Positions 60,330 to 64,000 of a stretch of DNA of 64,000 nt are shown piece by piece. The notes beneath the pieces were generated by a model, which saw nothing but the letters and a program-made list of their open reading frames with translations, ran no database searches and was not told the origin of the DNA. Every line of letters starts with the position of its first letter. The stretch's first letter is position 1. Position numbers and translations under genes: made by a program. This stretch comes from Elephas maximus indicus (Eukaryota; Chordata; Mammalia; Proboscidea; Elephantidae): positions 101,180,823 through 101,244,822 of the forward strand of contig NC_064822.1 of NCBI RefSeq assembly GCF_024166365.1, read 5' to 3'.

Positions 60330-60955
60330 TCAGGTAATTCATGCTTTAAAACATTTTTCTTTTTCTCTCTGAATTATCAAAGAAATCATGGAAAATTAAA
60401 CATAGCAGCAAAGATGCACAGCTTTGAAGTTTTTTTTTTTTTTAACAGTTTTACCATCCAAATTTTTTTCTTGTCAATATTATTTATGGAGAACATTAAG
60501 GACAACTGAAGAGGAAAAAAGTCCCAGAGAACAATTTCCTTGGGCTGAGCCTTAGGGGTTCCTGTGATACATAAGATGCCATTTCTTTATCCAGTAAAGC
60601 AAAGCAAGACTTCTTTTTACGCATTTGACCTCTTTGAGTTACTTATTGATATCGAGGGTATCTGCAATCATATCTTTTCAAGATCCACAAAGTTCTCAGT
60701 TACCAAGGGAATTGTTCCGTAGAAATCTATAACCAAGGCTTGAGGTATTCCTTATCCTCGATCTTTTACCGACTGAGGTGGACTGGGGATTAACCTAATC
60801 TATAACTAGAGATTGATTTGGAGGAGGGCAAGAGGAGATAGAACACGACTGGAGTCGGAGGAGAGGTGGGGAATGTTGAACTGTTTGGGAATCAAAGCAT
60901 TGTAGCCGTCTGAAGGCTGTGGATGCTGCTCCCTGACGCTTCCTGTGTTGCCGGC
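60330..60955. other. Intergenic stretch
   Basis: No clear feature apart from a T-run at 60429-60442. Confidence 0.4.
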
Positions 60956-60959
60956 TCTG

Positions 60960-61560
60960 CTAAGGGCTCTACATGCATCTTCTTGCTACTCTTCTTAACG
61001 ATCCTGTGAGGTGGCAGATATTTTTATCCACATTTTAAAAACGAGGAAACATGCTTAGTTTCTTAGTGCTGCTATAACAGAAAATAACACAAGTGGGTGG
61101 CTTTAACAAACAGAAATTTATCTTCTCACAGTTTAGGAGGCCAGCAGTTGGAATTCAGGGTGCTGGCTCTAGGGGAAGGCGCTCTCTGTATTCTCTGGAG
61201 AAAACCCTTGTCTCTTTCAGCTTCCTTGGTTCCTTGATGATCTCCACGTGGCATCAGCCTTTCTCCATTTGTGCTTCCTTGCTGTTGTGCCAAATCTGCT
61301 CTTTTTACATCTCAAAAGTGATTGGTTTAAGACACGCCCTACACGGGTATGGTCTCATTAACACAGCAAAGAAAATCATATTCCCAAAGGGGATTACATC
61401 AGCAACTTTAAGGGTTAGGATTTACAACATATATTTTGGGGAACATAATTCAATCCATAACACTGGCTCAGAGAGGTTTAGATTAATGACCCAAGGTCAA
61501 ATAGCTAGTAAACAGCAGAATCAGGATTTGAACACAGGAATGTGTGGACCCTAAGCTTTC
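60960..61560 (+). repeat. MIR split by an LTR
   Basis: 60960-61051 ends ATTTTAAAAACGAGGAAAC and 61463-61560 resumes CTGGCTCAGAGAGGTTTAG, then TCAAATAGCTAGTAAACAGC and GATTTGAACACAGG. Joined, these are one MIR. Confidence 0.75.
61052..61462 (-). mobile_element. MaLR-like LTR nested in a MIR
   Basis: It begins TGCTTAGTTTCTTAGTGCTG and ends TTCAATCCATAACA. It is related to the 500-bp lineage LTRs at its ends but differs in the middle. No clean target duplication. Confidence 0.7.
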
Positions 61561-61802
61561 CCACGATGAATACTATCACCTGAACAGTGCTGACATCACA
61601 GTAATTTCTCCCAATTTGGCTTTTGGTTAACTGCCCAGAATTTTTCTTTTTTTTTAAACACAGTGGCACATGGTTTGGTTTATTTTTATTTAAAGATAAG
61701 ATTATGTAGAGAGATGTGGGTCCTTTTATGGTTTGTTGAAATTTATTCTGAATTTAGTCCTTGTTGTACATCAGAACTACCTTCTTATTTGCAAAATAAA
61801 AC

Positions 61803-61935
61803 TCATACTCATTGTCATCGAGTCTATTCCGACTTATGGAGACCCAACAGGACAGAGTAGAACCACCCGATAGGGTTTCCAAGGAGCAGCTGGTGGATTC
61901 AAACTGTCGACCTTTTGGTTAGCAGCCAAAAGCTT
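61803..61935 (-). mobile_element. AfroSINE, head truncated
   Basis: Reverse: CTCATTGTCATCGAGTCTAT, ACAGGACAGAGTAGAACC, CTGTCGACCTTTTGGTTAGC. Confidence 0.88.
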
Positions 61936-62034
61936 AATTCCTATGTGGGATCTGAAAAACATACTCTGTGTAGATTACTAGTTTTTCCTTTGGAGTGTGG
62001 TAATTTGCATTTGTCTCTGCTCCTATGGTTTGGG

Positions 62035-62196
62035 AGGAGACCTGGTGGTACAATGGTTAGGCTGCTAACCGAAAGGTCAGCAGTTCAAACCCACCAGCAG
62101 CTCTGCAGGAGAAAAGACCCAGCAATCTGATCCCGTTCTACTCTGTCACTTGGGGCTGATATGAGTTGGAATCAACTCCACTGCACCCAACAACAG
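62035..62196 (+). mobile_element. AfroSINE, diverged, with RTE-like tail
   Basis: Head GGAGACCTGGTGGTACAATG, AAGGTCAGCAGTTCAAACCC, GAGAAAAGACCCAGCAATCTG, tail GAGTTGGAATCAACTCCACTG and CACCCAACAAC. Confidence 0.87.
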
Positions 62197-62273
62197 CCTG
62201 TGCTTTGGGCAATAGCCAGAGACTTCAACTATTAATGAGCTATCGCATATGATTTTCTGTGTTGTACAGAAGA

Positions 62274-62334
62274 GACTATAGGGTCTCTATGAGTCGGAAC
62301 CGACTAGACGGCACTGGGTTTAGTTATTTTTTTG
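62274..62334 (+). repeat. AfroSINE or RTE tail fragment
   Basis: ATAGGGTCTCTATGAGTCGG, AACCGACTAGACGGCACTGG: only the shared 3' end is present. Confidence 0.75.
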
Positions 62335-62752
62335 GCATAGAAGAGAAAAGTGAATCTAGGGGGTGGATCCGAGTGATGTGAGATTCCAGCTGGAGTCTCA
62401 TGCCCTTCCGGAGAAAGTTCATAGCACTCTGAAGGTATATAAGATGGCACTCTGTTGCTATTGGATTGCTTGGCAATCTCTGGCAAATAACACAGGGAAA
62501 ACATGATTGCATGCTTGAGCAGTTTTTCTTCTGCAGGAGAAAAAAAATCCCAAGTTTGAAAAAGCATTTGGCTTTCACCACTTATGAAAGTGTCTCATGT
62601 CTGATTATCATTTATTCAACAAATATTTGTTGGATAGTAGGCGCTGTTCCTGCTTTCAAGAAACCCACAGGCCAGAGGGGCAGGCAGTATGTAAATAAAT
62701 TCTACCCTGGGTGTCAAGGGCCATAATTATAGGGCCTTTTTTGAAGGCCAGA

Positions 62753-62972
62753 AGACCCTGGGTGGTACAGATGGTTATGGCACTTGGCTGCTAACCGAAA
62801 GATTGGAGGTTGAGTCCACCCAGAGGCGCCTTGGAAGAAAACCATGTTGATCTACTTCGAAAAAATCAGCTATTGAAAACCATATGGAGCACAGTTCTAC
62901 TCTGATACACATGGGGTTGCCATGAGTCAGAATCCACTCAAGGGCAACAACAGTTTTTTTTTTTTTTTTTTT
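62753..62972 (+). mobile_element. AfroSINE, long class, full length
   Basis: Head AGACCCTGGGTGGTACAGAT, GAAGAAAACCATGTTGATC, body GAGCACAGTTCTACTCTGA, tail GAGTCAGAATCCACTCAAGG and a T-run of about 21. Confidence 0.92.
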
Positions 62973-63679
62973 TGAGGGCACCTAGGAAAAGCTTCACTGG
63001 AGGGATCAGGTACAATGTCACAGGGGATGGAACATCTATTCTGAGCAAGACTGGCTATATAATTTGCAGAATATAGTGGAAAACTGAAATGTGAACCACT
63101 TGTTCAAAAGCTATTAAAAATTTCAAGATGGTGACAGGATGGCATTAAATCGAGCATGAGATACTTCTAATTGAATTTCCTTCCACTTAGGCAGTAACAC
63201 CCACAATGGAAAAATTCCAAACCTTTGTTTAACAAAATGAACCCAGTCTCGGCATTTATGCCATTTGTTTCCTTTGAAGGAATTATTATTACATAAGTAA
63301 TGCCTGCGGCTCTAAGAAAATATATTCAAATCATTTTGGCCATAAAATTTTGGTAGAAACCTAGGGTACATAAAAAAAAAAAAGGGTATAGAATGGGTCA
63401 TTTATTGCATTTATGTCAGAAAAGAACAGTTTGTGGAAACTTCAGGGAATATTTTGATACTTTCTCCAGCAGCTTGTACCCCTGAAAGAAATAATTTATG
63501 TAGATGATAAAAGGCCAAGTGTTAGTATATTTGTTGAAACTACAACAAGCCTTACCTGTTATTACAGAGGTCAGAGTACATTGTATCTGTGGAGTGTGTA
63601 TTGTTCCTAATCACTCACTGCACTTGAAGAGTGTTTTACAGGCCTGCCCATAGTGTAGGATTTATACTGCCTCCCTGAG

Positions 63680-63990
63680 GGAGGAGTCTACCTACCCTCA
63701 CCATTGACACTAGCCTTGGCCATGTGACTTGCTTTGGTCAATGGAGTGAGAGGAAGTGTTGTATGCCACATCTGAGCAGAAGTCCTGGGCAAACATTTCA
63801 AAGGCCATTGCACAATTTGGCTCTTTTTTTTTTTTTATGAGTCCAACATGCTCCCTAAAGGAGATGCTCCTTCTGCCTGGATCCTAAACAAAGAAGCCAC
63901 ATGGAGCAGAGCTATAGCCTACACAGGAACTGTGAATGAGAAATAAACCTTTGCTGTTGAAAATCTACTAAGATTTTGGTATTTAGTGAG
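63680..63990 (+). mobile_element. MaLR-like LTR fragment
   Basis: CCTTGGCCATGTGACTTGCT, TTGGTCAATGGAGTGAGAGG, ACATGGAGCAGAGCTATAGCC and AATGAGAAATAAACCTTTGC resemble an old MaLR-type LTR. The end may pass the window edge. Confidence 0.5.
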
Positions 63991-64000
63991 AGCTGGCTAA

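Noticed and set aside
61093..61554. A 153-codon plus-strand frame
   Set aside because: It crosses the MaLR-like LTR at 61052-61462 and a MIR; it is repeat-derived.

Overview
The window is mammalian nuclear DNA from an afrotherian, most probably an elephant or another paenungulate. Two repeat families support this. One is a tRNA-derived SINE present in about 40 full or partial copies (AfroSINE type; head like CCCTGGTGGCRCAGTGGTTAAG, tail like TATGAGTCGGAATCGACTC). The other is an RTE-clade LINE whose 3' end matches the SINE tail. Only one protein-coding gene can be supported.

Positions 1-6060 hold the 5' part of SLC38A2 (SNAT2, the System A sodium-coupled neutral amino acid transporter) on the minus strand. 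Five coding exons (4201-4086, 3778-3697, 3538-3423, 265-192, 101-9) join in frame with canonical GT/AG borders and give residues 1-160 of a protein of about 506 residues. The rest of the gene lies left of the window. A non-coding first exon (about 5730-5456) lies in a CpG island with a TATA box at 5757-5764. Intron 1 carries a CAAT box, a CARE/AARE and a purine-rich block, which matches the known ATF4-responsive intronic enhancer of this gene.

Positions 6060-15500 are intergenic, with L2, MIR, hAT-type and MaLR-type remnants and younger SINEs. Positions 15540-16920 hold a second GC/CpG-rich block, split by a SINE and containing a 200-base polypurine tract; it may be a promoter of an unseen non-coding transcript. 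From 17000 to 64000 the DNA is AT-rich intergenic sequence full of repeats: a nearly full-length RTE (24098-27335, minus), a 5'-truncated RTE (39840-41583, plus) split by an LTR, elephant-type L1 3' ends, a family of LTRs of about 500 bp with 5-bp target duplications, and many SINEs of at least two length classes.

Several insertions are nested with visible target-site duplications, so their relative order of arrival can be read from the sequence. I found no rRNA, functional tRNA, CRISPR array or second gene. Short open frames elsewhere are chance frames or repeat fragments. Nothing here looks like an undescribed protein system; the items most worth checking are the regulatory elements of SLC38A2, the second CpG island, the lineage LTR family and a few unexplained segments.
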